The position numbers and the translations under genes were made by a program. The notes below the pieces were generated by a model. It did not search any database, was not told the DNA's origin, and saw only the letters and a list, made by a program, of their open reading frames with translations. From DATNPH01 sp036703315 (lineage in GTDB: Bacteria; Cyanobacteriota; Cyanobacteriia; Cyanobacteriales; Coleofasciculaceae), in contig DATNPH010000006.1 in assembly GCA_036703315.1 (NCBI GenBank), positions 1 to 42,616 on the forward strand: 42,616 nt of DNA, written 5' to 3'. Positions 24,992 to 33,753 of this stretch are shown here, one piece after another (position 1 is the stretch's first letter; each line of letters starts with the position of its first letter).

Positions 24992-25414
24992 GAATACCCT
25001 TCAGACCGGGTGAGATGCCGCCGAAAACTCTAAGCATCGGCGTTAGAGAGTTTGGAGTCAATAGGGGCACTCTGCAGAAAATTGCCTGAAATTCAGCATC
25101 AGGCAAAGGATGACTAACATTAGCAAGAAAGCCAGAGGGCAGGAGGCAGAAGGCACAAGGGAATTGTGATTCCTGCTGTGGGAGCCACGGCCGAAGCAAG
25201 TAAGGGTTGAAGCCCCACACCAAAATCTTCAATTTGGTGTCTTGCAATCAGTGTAGGTTTGAAGCCTACACGGCAAAAGCAGTCCTTGTGCCCTCTGCCC
25301 TGTGCATAAGAGCCTTCTTCACTTTCCTCTCTTAACAGAATTATGGGAAATTTAGCCCAGCTGTCAAAGTACTTGGGTTAAAGTGCTTTTTTGGAAAGGA
25401 AGTTCTTCAAAGCC
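24992..25414. other. Intergenic region with hairpins
   Basis: About 420 bases between two minus-strand genes. It contains two hairpins, ACACCAAA/TTTGGTGT (25217-25240) and GTGTAGG/CCTACAC (25251-25271), plus low-complexity GGCAGGAGGCAGAAGG-type sequence common in filamentous cyanobacteria. No gene is visible. Confidence 0.45.
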
Positions 25415-26932
25415 TCAAGGTAGCCAACGGGGATGGAAACCTGGTAACAGTTGCTCTGGTTTCAACTGTACTGGCGTGTTTGAAGAGGTGTCAGGAACTA
25501 AAGGCAGTAGCCAGAGAAGACCCGTAGCGATCGCTTGCCCTTCACTTGTCCTCATCGTATCGCTAGCTGAGGGAGGTCTGGTACCTAACTGATCGAACAG
25601 CAACGCTAAGCCATCGGGAGACATATTTATTTGAATATCTCGTTGATTGGGTAAGACTACCAATGGCTTCACAGGCGGCTGTTTGTTGTCAGTGGAGCCT
25701 TTTAGATCAATGGATGCTATAAATGGTTCTTCCTGATATTCGTCCCCTTTAATAAGTTGAGTCAGTAGGCAGTAGAGCGTGTCTTTCGCAGGAGTGAACT
25801 CACAGCTAAGAATAGAACCAGTTGTGCGCAGTAGTTCTCTCTGAGTGCCCTGGTTTGTGACCAAAAACAGCGATCGTGTAGGGTTAAGCGGGTCAGCATT
25901 AAATTTCACCATTGCCGCTGCTGAACCATCCTTAGCAAAGTTCAGAACCATTCCAAACTTGGGGAGAAAGTCCAATGGCTTTGCCCCCTCGGTTAAGGGC
26001 AAAATCCCAACTCCCTGCCCCTGAGCGATCGCCACTGAAGTACTATCAGGAGTAATCAAAAAGTCTCCTCCTGGTTGGTTTTTCAAGGGTTTAGCAGGAG
26101 CATTAGGCTGTAGTATCCATAGACCAAATTCAGCGGGATTGCGTCGGTTGAGCCGCTGAACAACTATCGTCTTCCCATCTTTAGACAAATCAAATTTCAG
26201 ATTTTGGTATTGTTTATTATCCAAAACCAAATCAAGTTTGCCCGGTAGTTCTGGGGAAGTTTCTGATTGATCTGGAGACTTAATAGCTACTCCTGTTGTC
26301 ACCGTGTATAGCTGTTGATCGAGTAAGCCTTTCTCCTGAGCCTTGCGATCGCTGGCAGAAAACAAAATTCGATTCCCATCTGGGTAAATCTTAAAATCTG
26401 AGACGACTAAATCTTTGGGCGTCAGAACACTTTTTTTCTGACCCGTGAGGTTGTAGAGAATCAATTGTCCCTGTTCTTCTCCATTAACTCCCACGTAGGC
26501 AAAAGCGCGATCGCGTGTGCGGAAGGATGCACTAAAGGGCTTCATCAAAGTCCCCCTACTCTGATTGCCTGGAAATTGGTCTTTTGCACCTTGGAGCTGC
26601 ACTTGATACTTTGTACCATAGGGCATTGGAATGCTCGGAGTATAAGCCATGCGACGCCCTGCCCAGCTAAACTTCCCCGAAATTGATGGCTCTATTTTTA
26701 AATTTGCCTCCACGCTGGAATGGTTCATTGGGCGGCTAAAGGTAAGAGTAAAACCCGTATCATCTGCACCCACTTGCTTATCCTGCCAGCTGAAATCGCG
26801 CACACGAGGCGCTGTTTGATCGCCACTCAACAGCAATATGCCAATCAGCAGACTTAGCACTAACATTACTCCCAAAGCTAAACGGTCAATGGGTTGAAGT
26901 AATTTCTTAACTATCACGGTTGGGTCTGGCAT
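25415..26932 (-). CDS. Membrane-anchored Ig-like (SbsA type) and beta-propeller-like protein
   Basis: 505 residues, ATG start. A single membrane segment at about 18-37 (LALGVMLVLSLLIGILLL) orients the rest outward. Residues about 45-130 match SbsA/Big_5-type Ig-like domains (FTLTFSRPMNHSSVEANLKIEP ... YTPSIPMPYGTKYQVQL). The remainder consists of repeated strands of WD40/TolB-like style (DFKIYPDGNRILFSASDRK, KFDLSKDGKTIVVQRLN, FLITPDSTSVAIAQGQG, INMSPDGLALLFDQL), probably a six- or seven-bladed propeller. It looks like a periplasmic binding or scaffolding protein. No enzyme motif is visible and the partner is unknown. Confidence 0.85.
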   Translation of the reverse strand: MPDPTVIVKKLLQPIDRLALGVMLVLSLLIGILLLSGDQTAPRVRDFSWQDKQVGADDTGFTLTFSRPMNHSSVEANLKIEPSISGKFSWAGRRMAYTPSIPMPYGTKYQVQLQGAKDQFPGNQSRGTLMKPFSASFRTRDRAFAYVGVNGEEQGQLILYNLTGQKKSVLTPKDLVVSDFKIYPDGNRILFSASDRKAQEKGLLDQQLYTVTTGVAIKSPDQSETSPELPGKLDLVLDNKQYQNLKFDLSKDGKTIVVQRLNRRNPAEFGLWILQPNAPAKPLKNQPGGDFLITPDSTSVAIAQGQGVGILPLTEGAKPLDFLPKFGMVLNFAKDGSAAAMVKFNADPLNPTRSLFLVTNQGTQRELLRTTGSILSCEFTPAKDTLYCLLTQLIKGDEYQEEPFIASIDLKGSTDNKQPPVKPLVVLPNQRDIQINMSPDGLALLFDQLGTRPPSASDTMRTSEGQAIATGLLWLLPLVPDTSSNTPVQLKPEQLLPGFHPRWLP

Positions 26933-27412
26933 TTTAAATATTCAATTCTCGGGAATGACACTATCTTTTATCTAGACGCTAAAGCTGAATAAGTGGCGTT
27001 GAACATACTAATACATTGCCTGGGCTTGGTGCAGGCTTGATCCAGGTCTATGTGACCTATTTTGAGTAGCTAATTGTTTCCACAAGCTATAACTGGAGGA
27101 ACACTTTGAAGATCAGTAGTTCGTTCACTATGTAATTTTTTATACTTCATATCCTCAAGATTTCACCAGGTAGTCCCTTTACAAATATATATATGTGTTT
27201 AATAATTTTATATATTCATATAACTGGGGTAAGAACGATTAAGTACCCCTACTGTAAAAAACTGTGATAAATCCGTGTCACCAGACACGAAGTAGTCTTT
27301 TATACGGAACTTCCGAGGCTTCTGTCTTTCGGTACATTAACTAATCTTCATACTTATCTAAGGTTATGACTAAGGTAGGTACGGCTAGGTTAGTCTTATC
27401 TTTTTTACTTTT
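26933..27412. other. Divergent promoter region before the photoreceptor kinase
   Basis: About 480 bases, AT-rich in the middle (27180-27225). It must hold the promoters of both the Ig-like gene (minus) and the sensor kinase (plus). No small gene or clear operator is seen. Confidence 0.4.
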
Positions 27413-30400
27413 ATGAATTTCATGGCAAGCCAGCAAGCCAGTTGTAGCATATTAAACGTCCCTAAAGAGGAAAAACTTGATATAGGTGCCCCGTGGTTGT
27501 ATGAGCGTGCTCTGGCAGCTACAAGCTGCGGAATTGTCATCAGCGATGCTTGCCAGGCCGATAATCCTATCATTTATTGCAATCAAGCTTTTCTGGAAAT
27601 CACAGGCTATTCTCGTAACGAAGTTATAGGGCGCAACTGTCGGTTTTTACAAGGACAAGAAACTGATCCACAGGCGATTGAGGAAATCCGCCAGTCGGTA
27701 CGCAAAGGCCAAGAATGCCAAGTAGTGCTCAAGAATTACCGGAAAGATAGTACACCGTTCTGGAATGATCTAACGATTTCGCCAGTACGGGATGCATCTG
27801 GGCGTCTAACTCACTTTATCGGCGTCCAGACAGACATCACCAAACGGAAGCAGGCAGAAGAGACACTTCAATTGATGCAGTTCTCAATTGATCATGCTGC
27901 TGATGCTGCCTTCTACATTTGCCCGGATGCCCGGTTTTTCTACGTCAATGAAGCCACCTGTCGATCGCTAGGCTATGCTCGTGAAGAACTGCTCACGATG
28001 AGCTTCCATGACATTGCCCCAGGATTTACAGCTCAGCTTTGGTCATTAGATTGGCAGGAAGTAAAGCAACGTAGTTCTTACACACTTGAAACTCAGCATA
28101 GAACAAAAGACGGTCGGGTATTTCCAGTAGAAGTTACGTTGAACTATTTAAAATTCAACGACCAGGAGTATTGTTGTGCGTTTGCCCGTGACCTTAGCGA
28201 TGCCTACGGCGAGCTTCGCTTACGCGAACAGGCAGAGGCAGCACTTAGAAAGAGTGAAGCGCTATACCGCACGTTAGCGAAAAACATTCCCAATGGCGCG
28301 GTGCTACTGTTTGACCGAGATTTGCGCTACTTAGTTGCGGAAGGAATCGAGTTAGCAAGTGCTGGGCGTTCTAAAGAGTCTGTGGAAGGAAAGACGCTTT
28401 GGGAAGTCTTTGAGCCGGAAGTGTGTGAAGCCTTTGAGCCAGCTTATCGGGCAGCACTAACGGGAAAAACAACAATTTTTGAGTTTCCCTATCGCGATTA
28501 CGTCTACCTGGTCTATACCTTGCCAGCGACCAACGATTCTGGGGAAATTTCTGCCGGTATGGTGATGCTTCATAACATTACTGAGCGCAAGCGAGTCGAA
28601 AAGACCTTACAGCGTAGTAATACCTTGTTGATGGCTCAACAAGAAGCTGCTATTGACGGAATTCTAGTGATTGATGAAACAAGAGTAATTACTAGCTACA
28701 ATCGTCGGTTCTGCGAAATGTGGCGCATCCCACAGACGATAAGGCACCTAGGCGATAAGAAGAAAGTGCTTGAGTATGTAGTGCCCTTGATTGCAGAGCC
28801 CCAAAGGGTTTTTAGCAAGATAGAGTATCTAGATGAAAACCCCACCCTAATCAGCCGTGATGAAATTGAGCTGAATAATGGACAGATTTTTGATTGCTAC
28901 TCAGCTCCAGCTGTATCACCGAATGGGGAGTGCTACGGCAGAATCTGGACTTTCCGCGATATCACAGAGCGCAAGCAGACTGAAGCGAGGCTACGAGAGC
29001 AAGCGACAAGAGAGCGACTGCTGGCAGGGATGAACCAGCGTATCCGTAAGTCTTTGAACCTGACTGAAGTTCTCAAAACAGCTGTAGAAGAAGTTCGACA
29101 ATTTCTCAAGTGCGATCGCGTGATTATCTACCGCTTTAACCCTGATTGGAGTGGAACCATCGTCGTAGAGTCCGTCACTCAGGAGTGGACGCCTGCTCTG
29201 GGAACAAATATTGAGGATACCTGTTTTAAGGAAACCAAAGCCCGTGACTACCAGCAAGGTCGGATTCGAGCGATTAACGATATCTACAACGCTGGCTTGA
29301 GTCAGTGCCATATTGAATTACTAGAACAGTTTGAGGTACGCGCTACTCTGGTAGTTCCCATCCTGCAAGGAGAAAACCTCTGGGGGTTGCTGATTGCCCA
29401 TCAATGTTCTGATACACGGCAGTGGAAGGAATCAACAGTAGAATTGCTTAGACAGCTGAGTGTGCAGTTAGGGATTGCGATTCAGCAAGCCACTCTATTC
29501 GAGAAGCTAGCGGATGAACTGATAGAGCGAAAAGCCGCTGAAGCTGCCTTACGACACTCGGAAACGGCTCTGAGAAGGCAAACCACCCAACTAAAAAAAG
29601 CCCTCTATGAACTCAAACAGACTCAAATTCAGCTGATTCAGACTGAAAAAATGTCAAGCTTGGGGCAGTTAGTTGCCGGTGTAGCACATGAAATTAATAA
29701 CCCAGTTACTTTCATCTACGGCAACATTGCCCATGCTGATAAATATGCTCACGATTTGCTGGAATTGATACAGCTCTATGCTCAGCACTATCCTGAACCG
29801 GCACAGGAAATTCAAGATTTAATTGAGGCAATTGACTTCGACTTCCTCATGGAAGATTTTCCTAAACTGCTTAGTTCAATGGACATGGGGGTGAACCGCA
29901 TTCGCCAAATTGTTCTTAGCTTAAAAAATTTCTCCCGCCTGGATGAAGCAGAGCGTAAATTGGCAGATATTCATGAGGGTCTTGAGAACACCCTTTTAAT
30001 TTTGCAACACCGCTTAAAGCCTGAGGCGGCTAACATTCAGTTGATTAAGGAGTATGGGGAACTGCCACTGTTGGAGTGCTATCCAGGGCAGCTCAATCAA
30101 GTATTTATGAACCTTCTCAATAATGCGATTGATGCCTTAGAAAAATCTCCTCCAAACAAAACCGCAAAGAGTGGTGAACCATTCCCATCAGAGAACAGCA
30201 AACACCAGCCCCGTATCATCAAAATTTCTACAGATGTTGTAGACTACTCTGAGTCTCAAGCATCTAGCGGTGAGCTAAATCAAAACTTGAAAAGCGTTAG
30301 AATTCGGATCGCTGACAACGGTTATGGCATTCCTAAAGAAATCCAGAAGCAGATTTTTGACCCTTTCTTCACAACTAAATCGGTGGGAGAAGGTACAGGT

Positions 30401-30553
30401 TTGGGATTGTCAATTACCTATCAAATTGTTGTCGAAAAACATGGAGGCAACCTGAAGTGTGTGTCAGAGTTAGGTAAAAGAACTGAGTTTATTGTAGAAA
30501 TTCCACTTACACAGCCCAATCTTAAAATTGGTACAAATATCAGTACAGCCTGA
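27413..30553 (+). CDS. Light-sensing histidine kinase: LOV, PAS repeats, DXCF cyanobacteriochrome GAF, HisKA/HATPase
   Basis: 1046 residues. Residues about 30-145 are a LOV domain: GRNCRFLQG with photoactive Cys76, plus the flavin-contacting Asn108, Asn118 and Gln139 (NYRKDSTPFWND, FIGVQTDIT). Three further PAS domains follow (about 150-270, 285-395, 400-520). The GAF domain (about 548-695) has the canonical bilin-attachment Cys632-His633 and a DTCF motif (Cys604), with 28 residues between the cysteines as in DXCF cyanobacteriochromes. Then come a coiled coil, HisKA with His759 (GVAHEINNPV), the N-box (NLLNNAIDAL, about 901-909), G1 (IADNGYGIP) and G2 (GEGTGLGL). No membrane segment and no receiver are visible, so it is a cytoplasmic kinase needing a separate response regulator. 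The start is an ATG; MAS at codon 4 is also possible. Confidence 0.93.
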   Translation: MNFMASQQASCSILNVPKEEKLDIGAPWLYERALAATSCGIVISDACQADNPIIYCNQAFLEITGYSRNEVIGRNCRFLQGQETDPQAIEEIRQSVRKGQECQVVLKNYRKDSTPFWNDLTISPVRDASGRLTHFIGVQTDITKRKQAEETLQLMQFSIDHAADAAFYICPDARFFYVNEATCRSLGYAREELLTMSFHDIAPGFTAQLWSLDWQEVKQRSSYTLETQHRTKDGRVFPVEVTLNYLKFNDQEYCCAFARDLSDAYGELRLREQAEAALRKSEALYRTLAKNIPNGAVLLFDRDLRYLVAEGIELASAGRSKESVEGKTLWEVFEPEVCEAFEPAYRAALTGKTTIFEFPYRDYVYLVYTLPATNDSGEISAGMVMLHNITERKRVEKTLQRSNTLLMAQQEAAIDGILVIDETRVITSYNRRFCEMWRIPQTIRHLGDKKKVLEYVVPLIAEPQRVFSKIEYLDENPTLISRDEIELNNGQIFDCYSAPAVSPNGECYGRIWTFRDITERKQTEARLREQATRERLLAGMNQRIRKSLNLTEVLKTAVEEVRQFLKCDRVIIYRFNPDWSGTIVVESVTQEWTPALGTNIEDTCFKETKARDYQQGRIRAINDIYNAGLSQCHIELLEQFEVRATLVVPILQGENLWGLLIAHQCSDTRQWKESTVELLRQLSVQLGIAIQQATLFEKLADELIERKAAEAALRHSETALRRQTTQLKKALYELKQTQIQLIQTEKMSSLGQLVAGVAHEINNPVTFIYGNIAHADKYAHDLLELIQLYAQHYPEPAQEIQDLIEAIDFDFLMEDFPKLLSSMDMGVNRIRQIVLSLKNFSRLDEAERKLADIHEGLENTLLILQHRLKPEAANIQLIKEYGELPLLECYPGQLNQVFMNLLNNAIDALEKSPPNKTAKSGEPFPSENSKHQPRIIKISTDVVDYSESQASSGELNQNLKSVRIRIADNGYGIPKEIQKQIFDPFFTTKSVGEGTGLGLSITYQIVVEKHGGNLKCVSELGKRTEFIVEIPLTQPNLKIGTNISTA
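28195..28231 (+). repeat. Dispersed-repeat-like insertion within the kinase gene
   Basis: The stretch AGCGATGCCTACGGCGAGCT and what follows to 28231 resembles the small GC-rich repeats that litter cyanobacterial genomes. It is in frame and encodes SDAYGELRLREQ, lying where PAS linkers normally read ...RDISDRKRAEAAL. This suggests a repeat captured in a flexible PAS-PAS linker. Confidence 0.5.
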
Positions 30554-30941
30554 ATGGTAATATGACGTAAAGTAAAGCTATAAAAGTGTTTGTTGGAAGC
30601 AAAAGTGTTACAAAAAAGACAAATTCTAGATGTAAGATATCAAAAAATTGTCTATGTATAAATTTTAGCTCTTGAATAAAGAGTAGAGTTATTTTTCAAA
30701 AAGGGCTTGTATTAAGTAGAAATAATCTAAGAACTTTTATTTGTACTTTTGCCTTCAAAAAAATGGGATTTGACAAGTACAAAATTAAGGTAAATAGTCC
30801 TTTATTGAAATTACTGAGCATGGAGAATGAGTTGTTTGACATTCCAATAACTAAGCAAGAGTTTGAAATGACGGATTAAAAGGCAGCAAAGAAACTTCCA
30901 TCTATTGAAAACTGCCACACAAACACTTGCGATTGAAATTT
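30554..30941. other. Spacer between kinase and c-di-GMP protein
   Basis: About 390 bases of AT-rich DNA between two same-strand genes. There is no clear terminator or gene. A TTGACA-like box near 30770 could be part of a separate promoter for the downstream gene. Confidence 0.35.
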
Positions 30942-33236
30942 ATGCCACTCAAAATATCTACCCAAACATTGGTAAATGTATTCTCCAAACCTAGAAAAAT
31001 TGCGGATATGTCAGGAGAAAGTGATGGGAATGTGAACTCAAATAGCTCTTGCAGTGGGTTCGTACTACCCCAAGATTTAGGGAGTGAGTTCGCCTTAAAT
31101 GATGAACAACTATTGCGTGCCTGCATAGCTAACTCACCAGTGGTTCTGTACGGAATTGATCAGGATGGCATATTTACGTTCTCCGAAGGAAAGGGGTTAG
31201 AGGTACTTGGACTGGAAGTTGATGAGGTAGTGGGTAAGTCAATTTTTGAGTTGTTTTGCAACTATCCCGATATCTTGGCAAATATCCATCATGCCTTTAC
31301 TGGGGAAGAGGTGGCTTGGACAGGAGAATTCAATAACTGTGTTTATGAAAACCGAACGATACCCCTTTTGGGCACGGACAATGAAGTGATCGGTCTTGTA
31401 GGGATAGCGACCGATGTTACCCGCAAAACGCAAGCGGAGGAAGAGTTGCGGCTACTAGCAGCAGCAGTTGAACATGCCGAAGATTCGATTTTAATTACCT
31501 CCCCAGAACTGATTTCTCCTGGTCCGGAAATTGTCTTTGTCAATAAAGCCTTTACCAAAATCACAGGATATACACCTGAGGATGTGCTCGGACAATCGCC
31601 ACGAATCCTACAAGGGCCAAAAACAGACCGCACGGTTTTAGATCGATTGATTCAAACTCTACAGGAGGGAGGAATCTTTTATGGTGAGGCAATTAACTAT
31701 CGTAAAAACGGCACAGAATTTTACAACCAGTGGCATGTTGAACCTATTCGGGATTCAAGGGGTCAGATTACTCATTACCTAGGCATTCAACGAGATGTTA
31801 CCCAGCGAAAGCTAGCCGAGGCACAATTACGCTATGAGGCGTTCCACGATGCTCTGACAGGTTTGCCCAATCGAGCTTTTTTTATAGAGCGGTTACACAC
31901 CTGTATCGAACGAGTTAAACAGTGCTCAAACTACTTATTTGCCGTGTTATGTTTGGATCTTGATCGGTTTAAGGTCATTAATGATAGTCTCGGTCACAAA
32001 GCTGGAGACAAAATGTTAGTAGCGATCGCTAACAGACTGAAAGCCTCTGTCCAACCCGGCAATACAGTGGCACGCGTCGGCGGCGACGGGTTTGCCATCT
32101 TGCTGGAAAACATAACGGATATTGGTAACGTCTCAACCATTGCTAATCAGCTGCAAACAGAACTCCAACAACCGCTTCAGTTGGAAGGACAGGAAGTCTT
32201 TACCACTGCCAGTATTGGCATTGCGGTAAGTATGCTGTGGTATGAATGCCCAGAAGATATCCTACGAGATGCCGACATGGCAATGTACCGGGCAAAAGCA
32301 CTAGGTAAGGCTCGTTCGGCTGTCTTCAATAAAACCATGTACCGACATGCCGTGAACCGCTTACAGTTGGAGACAGACTTGCGACGAGCTATCCCGCAGC
32401 GGGAACTACAGCTGTACTACCAGCCGATTGTCTGCCTTACCACGGGTAAAATTAGTGGGTTTGAGGCGCTGGTACGCTGGCAGCACCCCACACGGGGTTT
32501 AGTTTCCCCAGGTGAGTTCATTCCAGTTGCGGAAGAAACAGGACTAATTCTCCCACTGGGTGAGTGGGTGCTACGTGAGGCTTGTTTAACAGCCAAGAAA
32601 TGGCAACTGAAATTTTCCAACCCCAATCCTTTAACTATTAGCGTGAATCTCTCTGGTAGGCAGTTTGGGCAACCGAATTTGAGTGCAAAGATTGACCAAA
32701 TTTTGTGTGAGACAGGTGTAGAACGGCAAAGCTTGAAGCTAGAGATTACCGAAAGCGCAATTATGGAAAATGCTGAATCTACAGGAGGCATTAGCAATGG
32801 CATAGTGGTAGCGAGTTCAGGAGTAGTTAAGTCGGGGAGATTAGGTACAGCCTCTGATGATGCGATCGCAATTTTAGAACAGCTAAGGTCATTAGGAGTT
32901 CAGTTGGGCATTGATGACTTTGGCACTGGCTACTCCTCCTTGAGTCGGTTGTATCGCTTTCCTATCAATACATTGAAAATTGATCAGTCTTTCATCAAAC
33001 GCATGCATGTCGGTAGCGAAGGAGAAAACTGTAGTTCTTCCTGCAAAATTGTTCGAGCTATTGTAATGCTGGCTCACAATTTGGGTTTGGATGTCACAGC
33101 TGAAGGAATTGAAACACCCGAGCAACTCACAGAACTTCGGAAACTCGGCTGTGAATCTGGGCAAGGCTACTTCTTCTCTAAACCCATTACTGCCGTAGAA
33201 GCTGAGGCGTTGCTTGCCGCACATCCGCAATGGTAA
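30942..33236 (+). CDS. PAS-PAS-GGDEF-EAL protein with degenerate GGDEF; probable c-di-GMP phosphodiesterase
   Basis: 764 residues from the ATG at 30942; a TTG at 30927 would add five. Two PAS domains come first. The second is LOV-like, but the photoactive Cys position reads GQSPRILQG, so it should be light-inactive. The GGDEF domain has GGDGF in place of GGDEF at about residues 380-384, losing an essential acidic residue. The EAL domain keeps its key residues: GFEALVRW, VNLSGRQF (Asn), LEITES (Glu), IDDFGTGYSS (Asp-Asp), LKIDQSF (Lys) and TAEGIET (Glu). About 30 extra residues (Gly/Ser-rich) are inserted between the EITES helix and the DDFGTG strand. Most likely it degrades c-di-GMP, with the GGDEF part possibly binding GTP for regulation. 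It follows the photoreceptor kinase in the same orientation. Confidence 0.93.
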   Translation: MPLKISTQTLVNVFSKPRKIADMSGESDGNVNSNSSCSGFVLPQDLGSEFALNDEQLLRACIANSPVVLYGIDQDGIFTFSEGKGLEVLGLEVDEVVGKSIFELFCNYPDILANIHHAFTGEEVAWTGEFNNCVYENRTIPLLGTDNEVIGLVGIATDVTRKTQAEEELRLLAAAVEHAEDSILITSPELISPGPEIVFVNKAFTKITGYTPEDVLGQSPRILQGPKTDRTVLDRLIQTLQEGGIFYGEAINYRKNGTEFYNQWHVEPIRDSRGQITHYLGIQRDVTQRKLAEAQLRYEAFHDALTGLPNRAFFIERLHTCIERVKQCSNYLFAVLCLDLDRFKVINDSLGHKAGDKMLVAIANRLKASVQPGNTVARVGGDGFAILLENITDIGNVSTIANQLQTELQQPLQLEGQEVFTTASIGIAVSMLWYECPEDILRDADMAMYRAKALGKARSAVFNKTMYRHAVNRLQLETDLRRAIPQRELQLYYQPIVCLTTGKISGFEALVRWQHPTRGLVSPGEFIPVAEETGLILPLGEWVLREACLTAKKWQLKFSNPNPLTISVNLSGRQFGQPNLSAKIDQILCETGVERQSLKLEITESAIMENAESTGGISNGIVVASSGVVKSGRLGTASDDAIAILEQLRSLGVQLGIDDFGTGYSSLSRLYRFPINTLKIDQSFIKRMHVGSEGENCSSSCKIVRAIVMLAHNLGLDVTAEGIETPEQLTELRKLGCESGQGYFFSKPITAVEAEALLAAHPQW

Positions 33237-33383
33237 GGGCGAGGGCGTCAGATTAGCAATTTTATTCAAGAACCGGATTGTGCTCATCCGGAATTAGTAT
33301 CTCTTCCTAATTTCCGTATTTATTTATACGAAAATTCCCATTCAATCAAAATACTTTGGCATTAGTAACCATGAGTAAAACGA

Positions 33384-33707
33384 ATGCCAATAGATTTCTG
33401 TGTCATGTTGAATTCTCTACCAATTGCTCCAACTCACCAAACTGAAAGGGATTTACTGTATCCTGTGCGTCAGTGGCTTGAGGAAATAGAAATCAATAAC
33501 CCCAAGCTTGCCAAGTTGCTATGTTCTGCCATACCTGCTGCCTGTCCCTTTGAGCGAAATATTCAGTTGTTTGGACGCACTCTTTTCCATATTCCACCCC
33601 TGTGTAAACTCAATCCCTTCTATGAGCAATTGGTGGGATTGCGCTTTCGGGCGTTGTCTTTTCTAGCCGATGAGTGTGGGGAAGATGTCTCTGCCTCTTG
33701 CTATTAG
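33384..33707 (+). CDS. Mo-dependent nitrogenase C-terminal-domain-like protein, stand-alone
   Basis: 107 residues; codon 8 is another ATG. The sequence ...CPFERNIQLFGRTLFHIPPLCKLNPFYEQLVGLRFRALSFLADECGEDVS matches the small domain found at the C-terminus of some Mo-dependent nitrogenase proteins in cyanobacteria and, more often, as an independent protein of about 100 residues. No nif genes are nearby, so the name does not imply nitrogen fixation. It has four Cys residues and no membrane segment. Function not established. Confidence 0.85.
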   Translation: MPIDFCVMLNSLPIAPTHQTERDLLYPVRQWLEEIEINNPKLAKLLCSAIPAACPFERNIQLFGRTLFHIPPLCKLNPFYEQLVGLRFRALSFLADECGEDVSASCY

Positions 33708-33753
33708 CAGCCGGTTGTGCAACGTAGGCTGTGAGTGCGTAACTCCTGAGAAA

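Noticed and set aside
32417..32803. 128-codon minus-strand frame inside the EAL region
   Set aside because: Antisense shadow of a well-conserved EAL domain.
33384..33707. Mo-nitrogenase-like gene considered as a nitrogen-fixation marker
   Set aside because: Only the small C-terminal-type domain is present; there are no nif genes, and such stand-alone proteins occur in non-fixing strains.
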